From Oligoflexus sp. (GTDB lineage Bacteria; Bdellovibrionota_B; Oligoflexia; Oligoflexales; Oligoflexaceae): 63,969 nucleotides of DNA. A program made the position numbers and the translations under genes. Below the pieces are notes generated by a model. That model searched no databases. It was not told the origin of the DNA and saw only the letters and a program-made list of their open reading frames with translations. This document shows positions 25,716 to 35,092 of this stretch, piece after piece (within the stretch, counting starts at the first letter, position 1; every line of letters begins with the position of its first letter). The stretch is from contig JACMOC010000053.1 of the NCBI GenBank assembly GCA_014378195.1, positions 1-63,969 on the forward strand. Direction: 5' to 3'.

Positions 25716-27548
25716 TTAAAGACTAGTTTTTTGTTCGCCGGCAAACCACTCTCTCGCATTGGAAATATTCCATTGGGACTTGTCGTCGTCAAAACCATAA
25801 CCTCCGGCTAACCCTGCGTATTCCACCAGGAAACGTGCCTTCGCATTTTGCACTTTTTTATCGAACCAACCTTTCATCGACAGATCACCGGCCTTGGCTT
25901 CGAAATCACGAACATAAAAGGTGTGTTCGGTGGCGATAATCTTAAAGTCAACTTTCGGGTTCTTCAAATCAAAGGCCTTCATCAGAAACTGGGGAAAGCT
26001 CTTATCTTTAACCAAAAAGGCCAGGACCGGCTGGAGATTATCACCCTTGAGATCGACGTCGCTCTTGAGTTCATTTGGTTTGTTGAACTTCACGTGGGTG
26101 TTAGTGAGATGGAGCGAGCCTTTCCAATCCTTTTTATCCAAAAACGAAAGATTAGTGATATCGATACCCGTATCGGCAAGGTCCACATAACCTTTTTTCG
26201 GGTCCAAGCGGGTGATTTTCATTTTCGAGACGGCCGAACCCACAAACCGCAGGTCTTTTTTATAAACGGCCTGAAGGTTTTTTATCTTGAGCTCCAGCAG
26301 CCCTTTTGAACGCTCTATGGCCGAGCTTGCATGGAGTTCGCCCTGCAGGGTTCCTTCGCCTTTCTCGAGGATGAGAGGAAGGGAGGCAGGAATATATTGC
26401 TGTAGAAACTGAACACGGTGAAGAACGGTCGGGGGGATAAAGACGTGAGCATCCCAGTCCTTCCAATCCGGCACGATTCTTTTGTCTGGCGTGTCGAGTA
26501 CAAGAGCAAAGCCCTTGCCCGAACCGTCACGTCCTTTATTGAGCGTATACTCACCGAACTTCAGTTCAACGTGATTGGTCTTTTTCACGTTCCATTCAAA
26601 GGTCGCAGGGCCATAGATTGTCTGGTTAAGAAGGTCTATGTGCAGGGTTTCGGCGGCGAATTTCAGATGGCTGTCGTTTTTGAACTTGCCGTCTTTGATT
26701 CCGAAATCACCGTCCATCGTCAGCGGAGAGCCGGTAAGCGCAAACCAATCCAGGTTTTTAGTATAAGGCTCGAGACTCTCGACACGGTCCAGTTTGCCTT
26801 TGATTTTCCAGTCGGAATCAATTTTCGGGAGTATTGTTTTCCAGTCTTTATTATCGAGGCTGATTTCGTCCAGGCCGATTTTGATGTTTGCCTGACTTAT
26901 CGTTACGAACTTCACCGCGCTGTTCACCACAGCCAGGTCGGTGGAGTCGGCTTCAAACCGTTCGATCGCAAAATGCTTGTGGTTATCGGTCGTGAAGCTG
27001 GCGTTGAGGCTGGCTTTACCGGTCCATACCCATTTCCCAAGCGCGACCTCTTTTACATTATCAAACTCCGCGCCGCTAAACTCTGTGACCCAAAGCTCCT
27101 TTTTTTTGCCATCCTTGTCCTGGTCGGCAGACTCGTCTTTGTCCTTATCGCCCGCTTTTTTATCCTTCTTGTTTTTTTCGGTATCCTTTTGAATCGCTGC
27201 ATTCTCTGGGCTATCGACCACCGAGATCGTCACATCATTTGCATTCAGGCCGTTAATAGAAACATGATGGCGCGCGAGATTCAAAACGTTGAAACGAAAA
27301 CTGACGGTTTTCGCTTTCACTTCATACGTGGATTCTTTGGACAAACCCCGAAAGGTGAAATCCTGGAATAAAAAATAGCCGGGCCACGGTGAATAACCGT
27401 CCGTCGCACTGAACTGGAGCTTTTCATTATTAATTTTTTTGAAAAATACATCGCTGTTAAGATAGGACTTGGTTGCGCCAAACCAAATAAGGTCCAAAAC
27501 AGCCAAAGCGATAAGACAAATGCCCGCAAACCGAACTGATTTTTTCAT
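25716..27548 (-). CDS. AsmA/TamB-like envelope protein
   Basis: A 610-residue protein with an N-terminal membrane anchor (about 6-25) and a large periplasmic domain of repeated beta strands. A very charged Lys/Asp/Glu spacer sits at about 123-150. The repeated pattern (FEVK..., LxxLxxxxG, KxxG) suggests the AsmA-like beta-taco fold that moves phospholipids or assembles outer membrane proteins. The match is by pattern only. It is close to the convergent methyltransferase gene and has no operon partner. Confidence 0.55.
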   Translation of the reverse strand: MKKSVRFAGICLIALAVLDLIWFGATKSYLNSDVFFKKINNEKLQFSATDGYSPWPGYFLFQDFTFRGLSKESTYEVKAKTVSFRFNVLNLARHHVSINGLNANDVTISVVDSPENAAIQKDTEKNKKDKKAGDKDKDESADQDKDGKKKELWVTEFSGAEFDNVKEVALGKWVWTGKASLNASFTTDNHKHFAIERFEADSTDLAVVNSAVKFVTISQANIKIGLDEISLDNKDWKTILPKIDSDWKIKGKLDRVESLEPYTKNLDWFALTGSPLTMDGDFGIKDGKFKNDSHLKFAAETLHIDLLNQTIYGPATFEWNVKKTNHVELKFGEYTLNKGRDGSGKGFALVLDTPDKRIVPDWKDWDAHVFIPPTVLHRVQFLQQYIPASLPLILEKGEGTLQGELHASSAIERSKGLLELKIKNLQAVYKKDLRFVGSAVSKMKITRLDPKKGYVDLADTGIDITNLSFLDKKDWKGSLHLTNTHVKFNKPNELKSDVDLKGDNLQPVLAFLVKDKSFPQFLMKAFDLKNPKVDFKIIATEHTFYVRDFEAKAGDLSMKGWFDKKVQNAKARFLVEYAGLAGGYGFDDDKSQWNISNAREWFAGEQKTSL

Positions 27549-27720
27549 ATGAGCCTTTCCAGTGTGCCCGTGTGAGGCCCTGCAAATAGCTATACGTAAT
27601 ATTCGCTGTTGTTAAAATAGGGAAAATACATTTTACTTGAATTAATAAGGACTTATGTCTTTGGCGGGGTCAGCTGGAGCTTCGATCGGGGAGGGGCGCG
27701 GCGGCCCCCTGAAGCACCTT

Positions 27721-28407
27721 TTAAAATGCAACTTTCGAACATTCATTCGTTTTAAAAACGAGGAGTTTGCCCTGAGCCAACGAAGGATCCGAGTAAACGG
27801 CCGCATAGGGATTGGCTGGATCGCCCGAAACGGTCGCATCCGCAAGGAAGGTAAAGGAACCAAAGTCCTTCACGCCATTCATATCAAAGGTGATGTCATC
27901 ACTGCGCGCGGTCGTGAAGCCTTTTTGTTTGGATGACCAGAATATTCCGGATGTGCTGCTGGTTGTTCCCGAAGAAACGCGTGCCTGGACGTAGATCGTA
28001 TTATTCGCAAACTGCGTAACGTTATAGGAAAGATCGAGCCCTCCCTCGGGAGCGCTATCAAGGCCGGCCGCTGTCAGGTCGGCTTTCGACACAGACATGA
28101 AGCAATATAGGGCGCCTGATATACCAGATCCACCTGTTGTAGCTGCGCCCGCGACATCAACTTTTGTCCAGCCAGCCGCCGCGCAGGTTGCAAACACCGC
28201 TTGCGACTGAACATAGACGAGTTGGCCTAGGTTCGACGCACCGCATGCAGGCAGAGCCGCAGTATCCGCAACAAGCATCGCCGGAGGAATCGTGGACATT
28301 CCGGAGTTTGATGAACCAGCTATCGGCGTTTGAGTGGTTTCTGATTTGTCGATTTTTCCACAAGCGAAGCTAAGGCCCGCGATGAGAAGGAGATACGATG
28401 GACGCAT
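27721..28407 (-). CDS. Lipoprotein of unknown function
   Basis: A 228-residue lipoprotein with lipobox FACG (Cys16), a Ser/Thr/Gly-rich segment and a C-terminal jelly-roll-like part (SISGTLY, DITFDMNGVKDFGSFTF). Four Cys occur after the lipobox. It faces away from the large Kelch lipoprotein gene (28695). No named family recognised. Confidence 0.7.
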   Translation of the reverse strand: MRPSYLLLIAGLSFACGKIDKSETTQTPIAGSSNSGMSTIPPAMLVADTAALPACGASNLGQLVYVQSQAVFATCAAAGWTKVDVAGAATTGGSGISGALYCFMSVSKADLTAAGLDSAPEGGLDLSYNVTQFANNTIYVQARVSSGTTSSTSGIFWSSKQKGFTTARSDDITFDMNGVKDFGSFTFLADATVSGDPANPYAAVYSDPSLAQGKLLVFKTNECSKVAF

Positions 28408-28694
28408 GCTCGGTTACCTCTAAGTTGGGATGGATACGCCTAGTGTAGCAGATTTTGCCTAGCCTTGGGACGAAGCTGACGAAATTATCGGACCACTTAC
28501 CGAAAAGTAAGAATTGGTAAGCTGCGGAGCCTCTTTTGAATGAGCCGTCCTTTCGAAGCCTTAAGCGCCGCCGCTATGAAATTTTTATGCTTTGATAAGG
28601 TTTTACGAAAATTCCACGCAAACTTCGGGAGTTCCCGCCGATAGCCTCCACAGGTTCGTGAGTCATTACCAAGTTCGTTTCTGAGGGCCATGTT
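28408..28694. other. Divergent intergenic region between the two lipoproteins
   Basis: No gene is supported in about 290 bp. A six-base inverted repeat cttacc/ggtaag (28496-28501, 28516-28521) overlaps a second possible hairpin cttac/gtaag (28496-28500, 28507-28511), so two mutually exclusive foldings exist. It lies 174 bp before the Kelch gene start. Confidence 0.3.
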
Positions 28695-31600
28695 ATGTCG
28701 GCAAAAATCCTAGTCATTCTCTCTATCAGTTTCGGTTTGACCGGATGTTTTAATTTGCCTCTTACATCAGTCGGTAAGCTCGCCACCTCAGGGGCTGGAG
28801 AGACCCGCGCAGCGGCCCCGTCGAGCGGGACCACGGACGCTAAACAGATCGCAAACGTTGATTCGAACTCAACTGTCTCCGTGGCGTTAACAACGCCCAA
28901 GGTCACCGGTCTGAGCGGTGCAAGCGTCGTGATTCAACCCGGCTCACTTGGTGTTTCGGCAAGTCTTATCGTTGAACAGGCAGCCGATCTCGGTGATACC
29001 ACAATGTCAGCAGAAATGGGCCTCGGCGGCGATATCCACGTGACCCAGTCAAGCCCTGGCATGATCATTCGCCCGAGCGAAAACGTCGATCTCAAAAAGC
29101 CACTGTCTCTCGCAATGCCTTTGCCCACAAGTACAGGTTTTCGTTTGGCGGAGACCGGTTCAAAATTTGCGGTTTTTTATAAATACTTCGATCCTACCAC
29201 ACAGGCTTTGGTCATGGGCCTCAAGCTTGTCGATGGCGTGAACGTCACGCTTGGCTTTGACGAAGCTTCAGGCAAAGATGTTATTCGCTTCAATGGCTAT
29301 TTCGGTGCGTACTGGGCGACAATTTTGAGCCGTGAGATCAAACCTGCGGAAGTGCCCGCTCCAAAAGCGACAGACGAACCTATCATTAATAAAGCCAACG
29401 TTTCTGTCATCCAAAACTCCGGTGTCGTCAAGGAAACCGAAATTGCGGTAAAACAAGCAATCCCTGAAATGGTGTGGGAAAAAACCGCTATTAAACTTGA
29501 CGCTGCAAACCGCATTGTATCGATTTCAGCATCCCTACCTCTGGGCCGCACGATTACGGCGTGTAAAGCCGATCTTTTTGAATCCACGGCTCAGGCTACA
29601 GGTATCAGTCTCGATGCTCCCCTAGGGCCGAGCATCGATTTTACCGTCGTGAAAAAAACCATTCATTCTCTTACAGGACGTTTTCGTTGCGTCGATGATC
29701 AAGGTCGCCAAACATTTACGCCCTGGTCGGATTTTGTGGTTGTTCCTGCGGCCCCGGAGACAGTCGCATCGATTGTTGTCGACCCAAACAGCTTTAACCC
29801 GGGAGTCTGTGACGACGTTAATCCAGCGGCACTCTTTGCACGTGGATACGAGAATGGCGTTTATAAGGAATATCAACCGTTCATTCGCGACAGCAAATGC
29901 AAATACCACACCGATGCTTATGTAGATAATGCCGGAAGTCTCTATATTCAAAAAGGCGACTATAGCTACACCTGCGGATTAGCCAATCACACGCTTGGCC
30001 TTGGCACTCAACAGATTTACTGCCACCAGACGACGGCTGCTGCCTTCGGTGGTGATTCTATGATGATACCGAGCGGCGGTTTACGCGTAAGTATCGACTT
30101 CACGAATTCCGTCGCCGCCCCCATACTGACTCTTGCCATGATTCCGTGCGACCAGGGCGACTTCCTCGTTTCCGGTCACCCGATGACCCATCTCGGAGCT
30201 TGTACTTTTGTTTATGACGCAACCACGCTCCCTATTGATGCGAGTTATAATTTACTTGTACAAAATTCAAGTGGAAGCTATTTCTGCGGCGACTCCATGA
30301 CTCGTTCTCCGGGTGGCTTTGGACTCATTGATTCATGCTCTGTGAGTTCTCACCCCCTGAGAATAGGCCCTCTTTTAACGGCGGCGTCCCATCGCATCCG
30401 CCTTTGGCTTGGCCAAGCGGCGGTTAGCCACAAAAAGATCGCGGGTATTTCCAGCGTCATCGAATATTTCCCCACAGTGTTTTGTCCATCGAATTTAAGC
30501 CTTCAGTCTTCAAGCCTTGGCATGATTGCATCGGCCTACAAAACGGGTGTTTGTACATATGACTTTCGCTTTTCGACTGATGAAACTGACCTTACCCGTT
30601 ATAATTTCAAGATCGTGAGCCCCGACAACAGTCGGAACTGTGGCGGCTTCTCGTCCGGATTAAATATCACCCCTCAATGTGACCCAAATTCAAATGAAAT
30701 TCCATTCCCCGGCGCGTTCAATAAGTTTTACGGCCTGACCCTGGTCGGCGACCCGTCCACGGGCGTATTTGCCACCACACCTCTCGTTGAACTTACGCCC
30801 AATTGTGTCGGCAATGCTTATCTGCAAACGGGCGATCTTTCCCACGGCTACCATCACCTAGAAGCACAAGCCTTTCAAGAAGTTAAGGCGTGTCGATACG
30901 AGAAGATCTGGACCCCCGCAACGGCCGGCGAAGGTTTCTATATTTCCAAAGCCGATCAGAGATATCTTTGCTATGGCCAATACCCTTATAACAATCCAAT
31001 GGTCGGTGGTTCGTTTGCAAATCCTATGTGCTCTAGCTCGACAGCAAATCCAACACCCATCGTGCCCGTCGGTGTAATTCCTGGAACACCCTATAAAATA
31101 ATCGCTGACGAGCAATCGGGCCTCATAAAAGTCAGTGTTGCGCCTTACATTGCGCCGGTCAATTGTCCTAACGATCTCGTGATGATTCCCGATGCCGGTG
31201 GCGAGCAGAATTTCATCTATCAACAAAATTGCAACTATACCCTCACCCTGAAAAACGCGAGTCCAAGTGCCGTTAACTATTCTTATTTAATTGGCAATAC
31301 AGCACACACCGAGATGTGTAGCGTTGGGTCTGTCAATCCAAACTTCTATCCCGCGAACCGATCGGATGACATGAACTGTCTTTCGTCGGGCACTAAGTTT
31401 TCACTCACGATACCGGGAGGTCAGACCGCACGCCTCACTGTAAAACGCGATCCCACATTGCAGCATTCACATCTGACCGTACAAAACTTAAAACGAAATT
31501 ATCCGACTGTTACATTTGATGGTGCGTACGCCTATGACCTAGGTGGTACACCGCTCAATTTTATGACGGCGGCTTACACAGCCGGCATGGATAATTTTCA

Positions 31601-33035
31601 ATTCAACTGGCATCCAACGTCCAACATCTACCTTGGAATCTACCGTGACGGCGATCGCTGTGGCCTGAGTTCACCTACGCCGAGTAACAATCCTCTAAAC
31701 ACCTCGCAAACTCTTGTCTGCCACGTGGCGGACGGAACCTCTCCGGTTCCCATTGGAACGTGGTCGACTGGTAGTTATCTTGTTACCTATTCGCAACCGT
31801 GGAATTGGGAGGACGATTCGAAAATCGTCGTCACATCCGTCGCCTCTGCTATCGGTACACCTCTTTTAGCTGCAGCCAGTTATTACGGCAGTAGCCTCGC
31901 GGTCGGCTCTACACCGGGAAGTGTTGTCGGTGCTTCAACCTGGACAAGCTCTGACGGGCGCATGTGGATGTTCGGAGGGATTGATATCAGCGGGCACAGG
32001 AACAACTTTGTTTATTATTTCGATACTGGAACCCACAATTGGGTTCAGGATTCTGGTACGGGCACTCTCGACGAATCGACTTTTATTTCGGGGACATTGA
32101 GACCGAGTGCGCGTGCGTATACAACTTCGTTTTATGACCAAGCGAATAATCGCCTCTATGTATTTGGTGGGGAAGGTAAGGATACCACAGCAGCCACAGG
32201 GATTTTGGGTGATCTTTGGTATTATGAGATCAGTACGAAATTATGGGTCCATGTGAGCGGAACGACTTCGGCTTTCGGTGCCGGAAGTTACGGGGCAGTG
32301 AGCGTCCCCGCCGCTGCAAACTCTCCGCCTGTGAGGATTAATGCTTCCGCTTGGAGTGGGTCGGGCAAAATTTATATGTTCGGTGGAAAAGGATCGTCAG
32401 GTTATTTCAACGACCTCTGGTCCTACGATCTATCGACTCATAATTGGACCTGGATGGCCGGGGCTCAGGAATCGATCAATGACGCTACGAACGCCGGGTT
32501 TTATCCATCGTCCCGATCAGCAGGCGTAAGCTGGACTGTCGGATCCCAAGGCTACCTCTACGGTGGTCAGGATTTTGCAGGCCTCGGCCGCTCCGATATG
32601 TGGGTCATAAATTTGACCACAGGAAATTGGTACAAAGTTACCGATTCCCCTATTAACCTTCAGGCGACGAGCACCGGAATTCTTGATTTCGCAAACTCGC
32701 CGGGTCGAATCGGTACGCGCGAAGGCGTGGCCTGGTCGACTCCGAGTGGAGCGATGTGGATGTATAACTTTGGATCGTATTGGATCTTTGATGTCCCATC
32801 CGCAAAATGGGCGGTTACGCTCACTGCGGGCGATACCTTAAGTCCTTTTCTTATGAACCCAAATACTGTTGTTTCCACCGCAGGCAACGTGTTCAGCTCG
32901 GCCAATAGAATCGGGGCAGTCCGGGATGCTGTAACCTGGTCAGGACCAAATGGGTTCTGGATCTACGGTGGGAAAACTTATAACAACACAGACACTTGGG
33001 CGAACATGTGGCAAGTGAATTTGCCTCCTCCTTAA
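28695..33035 (+). CDS. Very large lipoprotein with C-terminal Kelch repeats
   Basis: A 1446-residue lipoprotein with a signal peptide and lipobox LTGC (Cys18). The first 1070 residues are beta-rich and hold several Cys-containing blocks of similar spacing (about 360-1010), possibly repeated domains with disulfides. From about 1080 at least five Kelch-type blades can be read (MWMFGGIDISG, LYVFGGEGK, KIYMFGGKGSSG, GYLYGGQDFAG, FWIYGGKT), with the usual Trp-Tyr pattern, so a beta-propeller. Likely a surface adhesin or enzyme. A bidirectional-looking terminator lies at 33065. No catalytic motif seen. Confidence 0.8.
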   Translation: MSAKILVILSISFGLTGCFNLPLTSVGKLATSGAGETRAAAPSSGTTDAKQIANVDSNSTVSVALTTPKVTGLSGASVVIQPGSLGVSASLIVEQAADLGDTTMSAEMGLGGDIHVTQSSPGMIIRPSENVDLKKPLSLAMPLPTSTGFRLAETGSKFAVFYKYFDPTTQALVMGLKLVDGVNVTLGFDEASGKDVIRFNGYFGAYWATILSREIKPAEVPAPKATDEPIINKANVSVIQNSGVVKETEIAVKQAIPEMVWEKTAIKLDAANRIVSISASLPLGRTITACKADLFESTAQATGISLDAPLGPSIDFTVVKKTIHSLTGRFRCVDDQGRQTFTPWSDFVVVPAAPETVASIVVDPNSFNPGVCDDVNPAALFARGYENGVYKEYQPFIRDSKCKYHTDAYVDNAGSLYIQKGDYSYTCGLANHTLGLGTQQIYCHQTTAAAFGGDSMMIPSGGLRVSIDFTNSVAAPILTLAMIPCDQGDFLVSGHPMTHLGACTFVYDATTLPIDASYNLLVQNSSGSYFCGDSMTRSPGGFGLIDSCSVSSHPLRIGPLLTAASHRIRLWLGQAAVSHKKIAGISSVIEYFPTVFCPSNLSLQSSSLGMIASAYKTGVCTYDFRFSTDETDLTRYNFKIVSPDNSRNCGGFSSGLNITPQCDPNSNEIPFPGAFNKFYGLTLVGDPSTGVFATTPLVELTPNCVGNAYLQTGDLSHGYHHLEAQAFQEVKACRYEKIWTPATAGEGFYISKADQRYLCYGQYPYNNPMVGGSFANPMCSSSTANPTPIVPVGVIPGTPYKIIADEQSGLIKVSVAPYIAPVNCPNDLVMIPDAGGEQNFIYQQNCNYTLTLKNASPSAVNYSYLIGNTAHTEMCSVGSVNPNFYPANRSDDMNCLSSGTKFSLTIPGGQTARLTVKRDPTLQHSHLTVQNLKRNYPTVTFDGAYAYDLGGTPLNFMTAAYTAGMDNFQFNWHPTSNIYLGIYRDGDRCGLSSPTPSNNPLNTSQTLVCHVADGTSPVPIGTWSTGSYLVTYSQPWNWEDDSKIVVTSVASAIGTPLLAAASYYGSSLAVGSTPGSVVGASTWTSSDGRMWMFGGIDISGHRNNFVYYFDTGTHNWVQDSGTGTLDESTFISGTLRPSARAYTTSFYDQANNRLYVFGGEGKDTTAATGILGDLWYYEISTKLWVHVSGTTSAFGAGSYGAVSVPAAANSPPVRINASAWSGSGKIYMFGGKGSSGYFNDLWSYDLSTHNWTWMAGAQESINDATNAGFYPSSRSAGVSWTVGSQGYLYGGQDFAGLGRSDMWVINLTTGNWYKVTDSPINLQATSTGILDFANSPGRIGTREGVAWSTPSGAMWMYNFGSYWIFDVPSAKWAVTLTAGDTLSPFLMNPNTVVSTAGNVFSSANRIGAVRDAVTWSGPNGFWIYGGKTYNNTDTWANMWQVNLPPP

Positions 33036-33064
33036 GGGGTTTTTGAGAGAACTTTTAGTGCTTG

Positions 33065-33098
33065 AAACGGCGGCACCGCGAGGGCGACCGCCGTTTTT
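33065..33098 (+). terminator. Terminator after the Kelch lipoprotein gene
   Basis: Nine-pair stem aaacggcgg/ccgccgttt (33065-33073, 33088-33096), followed by T residues up to 33098. It sits between convergent genes and could also stop the TerC transcript, although the opposite strand has only three T residues. Confidence 0.8.
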
Positions 33099-33887
33099 CT
33101 AAGCCTGCGGTTTGAACTTGTCGGGATGCATTGCATTGTAAATAACAGCGCCGATCAAAACAGCAAACATAAGCGGCAAAAACACATATTCCGGTATGTG
33201 CATCCCCAGCATGGGAACGACCTTCGAACCAAATTGGAGTTCGGTCACTTCTAAAACAACCTTGATTCCCGCGATTCCTACTAGAACAAAAGCTGTCGGA
33301 ACAAGGACGGGGTATTTGTCGATCAATTTCACAAAATAGGACGCTGCGACACGCATCATCAAAATACCGATAACCGCACCGGTGATGAGCACCCATTTCT
33401 CTCGTGATACGGCGAGAGCCACTGCGATGGAATCGACGGAAAACATGAGATCCATCAATTCAACAGCAAGAATAACACCAAAAAGTCTTTTGAATGTGGC
33501 CTGATGCGAGCCGCCAGCAGGGGGCTTCTTCAAAGCCTCTTCGGCCTGCGCAAGTGCGTCGCCTTTCGATTCTTCGTGCGTTTCTTTGTTAAGAAAGAGT
33601 TCGTTGATCGCCATCCATATCAAATAGGTTCCGGCCAAAAACTTCACCCATTCATGCTCCATGAGCCAGACACCGACAAAGACAATACCGACCCGAATGA
33701 TATAGGCGCCCCAAATACCCCACAGAAGCGCACGTTTCCTGTCCTCCGGATCCGAGAGTCGTCCTGAGACCAAGGCGGCGAGTGCAAGGGCATTATCGAA
33801 ACTCAGCAGGCCTTCCAGGATCGCCAGCTGAATGATCATGCCGAGATTTGTGAGGGTGAATTGACTGGTTATCGTTGAAAGATCCAC
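33099..33887 (-). CDS. TerC-family membrane protein
   Basis: A 262-residue multi-pass membrane protein (about seven to eight helices). The TerC signature Asp residues are in EGLLSFDNALAL and MDLMFSVDSIAVALA. The family is linked to metal ion (manganese) or tellurium handling. A central cytoplasmic loop (ETHEESKG...EALKKP) follows the third helix. GTG at 33887 with GAGGA five bases upstream is preferred over the earlier ATG at 33929, which gives an odd N-terminus. The gene stands alone. Confidence 0.88.
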   Translation of the reverse strand: MDLSTITSQFTLTNLGMIIQLAILEGLLSFDNALALAALVSGRLSDPEDRKRALLWGIWGAYIIRVGIVFVGVWLMEHEWVKFLAGTYLIWMAINELFLNKETHEESKGDALAQAEEALKKPPAGGSHQATFKRLFGVILAVELMDLMFSVDSIAVALAVSREKWVLITGAVIGILMMRVAASYFVKLIDKYPVLVPTAFVLVGIAGIKVVLEVTELQFGSKVVPMLGMHIPEYVFLPLMFAVLIGAVIYNAMHPDKFKPQA

Positions 33888-34063
33888 GGGTATCCTCGTG
33901 CAAAATGAATAGGTTATTACCTTAGCCACCGTACCTCGAATCGTCTACGACCTTCGCAGGGGGACTTGCCCATACTTTTTGGGACAGAGTGCTGGCGAAA
34001 ATCCCTCCATCCTTGTATACCCATGGCTTGCGATATGTTCAGCAGCCGGAAAGGATTCTTGCG

Positions 34064-35077
34064 ATGACAAGTCGAGTCGACAAAAAAGTGATACTTTCGG
34101 GTATACAACCCACGAATAAACTCACTCTCGGCAACTATCTCGGAGCGATCAAAAACTGGGTTCGCATCCAAAACGATTATGACGCTTATTTTATGGCTGT
34201 GGATCAACATGCCATGACGGCTCGCCAGGATCCGATCGAGCTTCGGAAAAACACGCTCTTTAGCATAGCCTGCTATATTGCCGCGGGAATTGACCCGGAG
34301 CGCTGTGTTTTGTTTGTCCAGTCTCACGTTCATCAGCATTCTCAACTGGCGTGGACACTCAACTGCTTTGGTTACATGGGCGAGTTGAGTCGCATGATTC
34401 AATATAAAGAAAAAAGTGCGAAATCGGGCACCAACATTCCTGTCGGCATTTTTACGTATCCCCTGCTTATGGCCGCAGACATACTCCTCTACGACACGCA
34501 CCTTGTGCCGGTCGGCGAAGATCAGACGCAACACGTTGAACTCACGCGCGATATTGCCGAACGCATGAACGGTCTCTACGGCCCCGACACCTTTGTCATA
34601 CCGAAGGCCCATATTCCAAAAGTGGCCGCACGTGTAATGGATCTTCTGACCCCGACCTCTAAAATGAGCAAAAGCGCCGTCAACGAAAACGGTTCTATTT
34701 TCATTTCGGATACACCCGCGGACATTGAAAAGAAGTTTAAGCGCGCTACGACGGATTCGGAAACGACGATACGGTTTGACAGCGAAACCAAGCCCGGCGT
34801 TTCCAATCTTCTCAGCATACAATCCGCGATTACCAGCGAATCAATCGCCGAGGTTATAGCGCGTTACGACGGTAAACAGTATGGACATCTTAAGCTCGAG
34901 ACCGCGCAAATTGTTATCAAAGAATTGAGTCCCATTCAAAAACGCGCGCAAGAACTGGTTGATGAACGCACCGAATTGAATCGCATTCTGCGCATCGGTG
35001 CTGAGAAGGCTCAGGCTCACGCGGAACGCACCATTAAACGTATTCACGAACGCATAGGTTACGTGGTGCTCGACTGA
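34064..35077 (+). CDS. trpS: Tryptophanyl-tRNA synthetase
   Basis: A 337-residue class I synthetase. The HIGH-equivalent LTLGNYLGA (about 19-27, TxGN form as in E. coli) and the KMSKS motif (TSKMSKS, about 200-206) are both seen. Length matches bacterial TrpRS. ATG at 34064 (AAAGGA upstream) is preferred over 33989. The next gene starts 15 bp after the stop, so an operon is likely. Confidence 0.95.
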   Translation: MTSRVDKKVILSGIQPTNKLTLGNYLGAIKNWVRIQNDYDAYFMAVDQHAMTARQDPIELRKNTLFSIACYIAAGIDPERCVLFVQSHVHQHSQLAWTLNCFGYMGELSRMIQYKEKSAKSGTNIPVGIFTYPLLMAADILLYDTHLVPVGEDQTQHVELTRDIAERMNGLYGPDTFVIPKAHIPKVAARVMDLLTPTSKMSKSAVNENGSIFISDTPADIEKKFKRATTDSETTIRFDSETKPGVSNLLSIQSAITSESIAEVIARYDGKQYGHLKLETAQIVIKELSPIQKRAQELVDERTELNRILRIGAEKAQAHAERTIKRIHERIGYVVLD

Positions 35078-35092
35078 AAAGGGATCGCTTCG

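Noticed and set aside
26418..27371. A 317-codon open frame on the plus strand inside the AsmA-like gene.
   Set aside because: It is antisense to the AsmA-like gene, has no ribosome site and its product shows no recognisable motif.
33917..34822. A 301-codon open frame on the minus strand opposite trpS.
   Set aside because: Shadow of the well-supported TrpRS gene.
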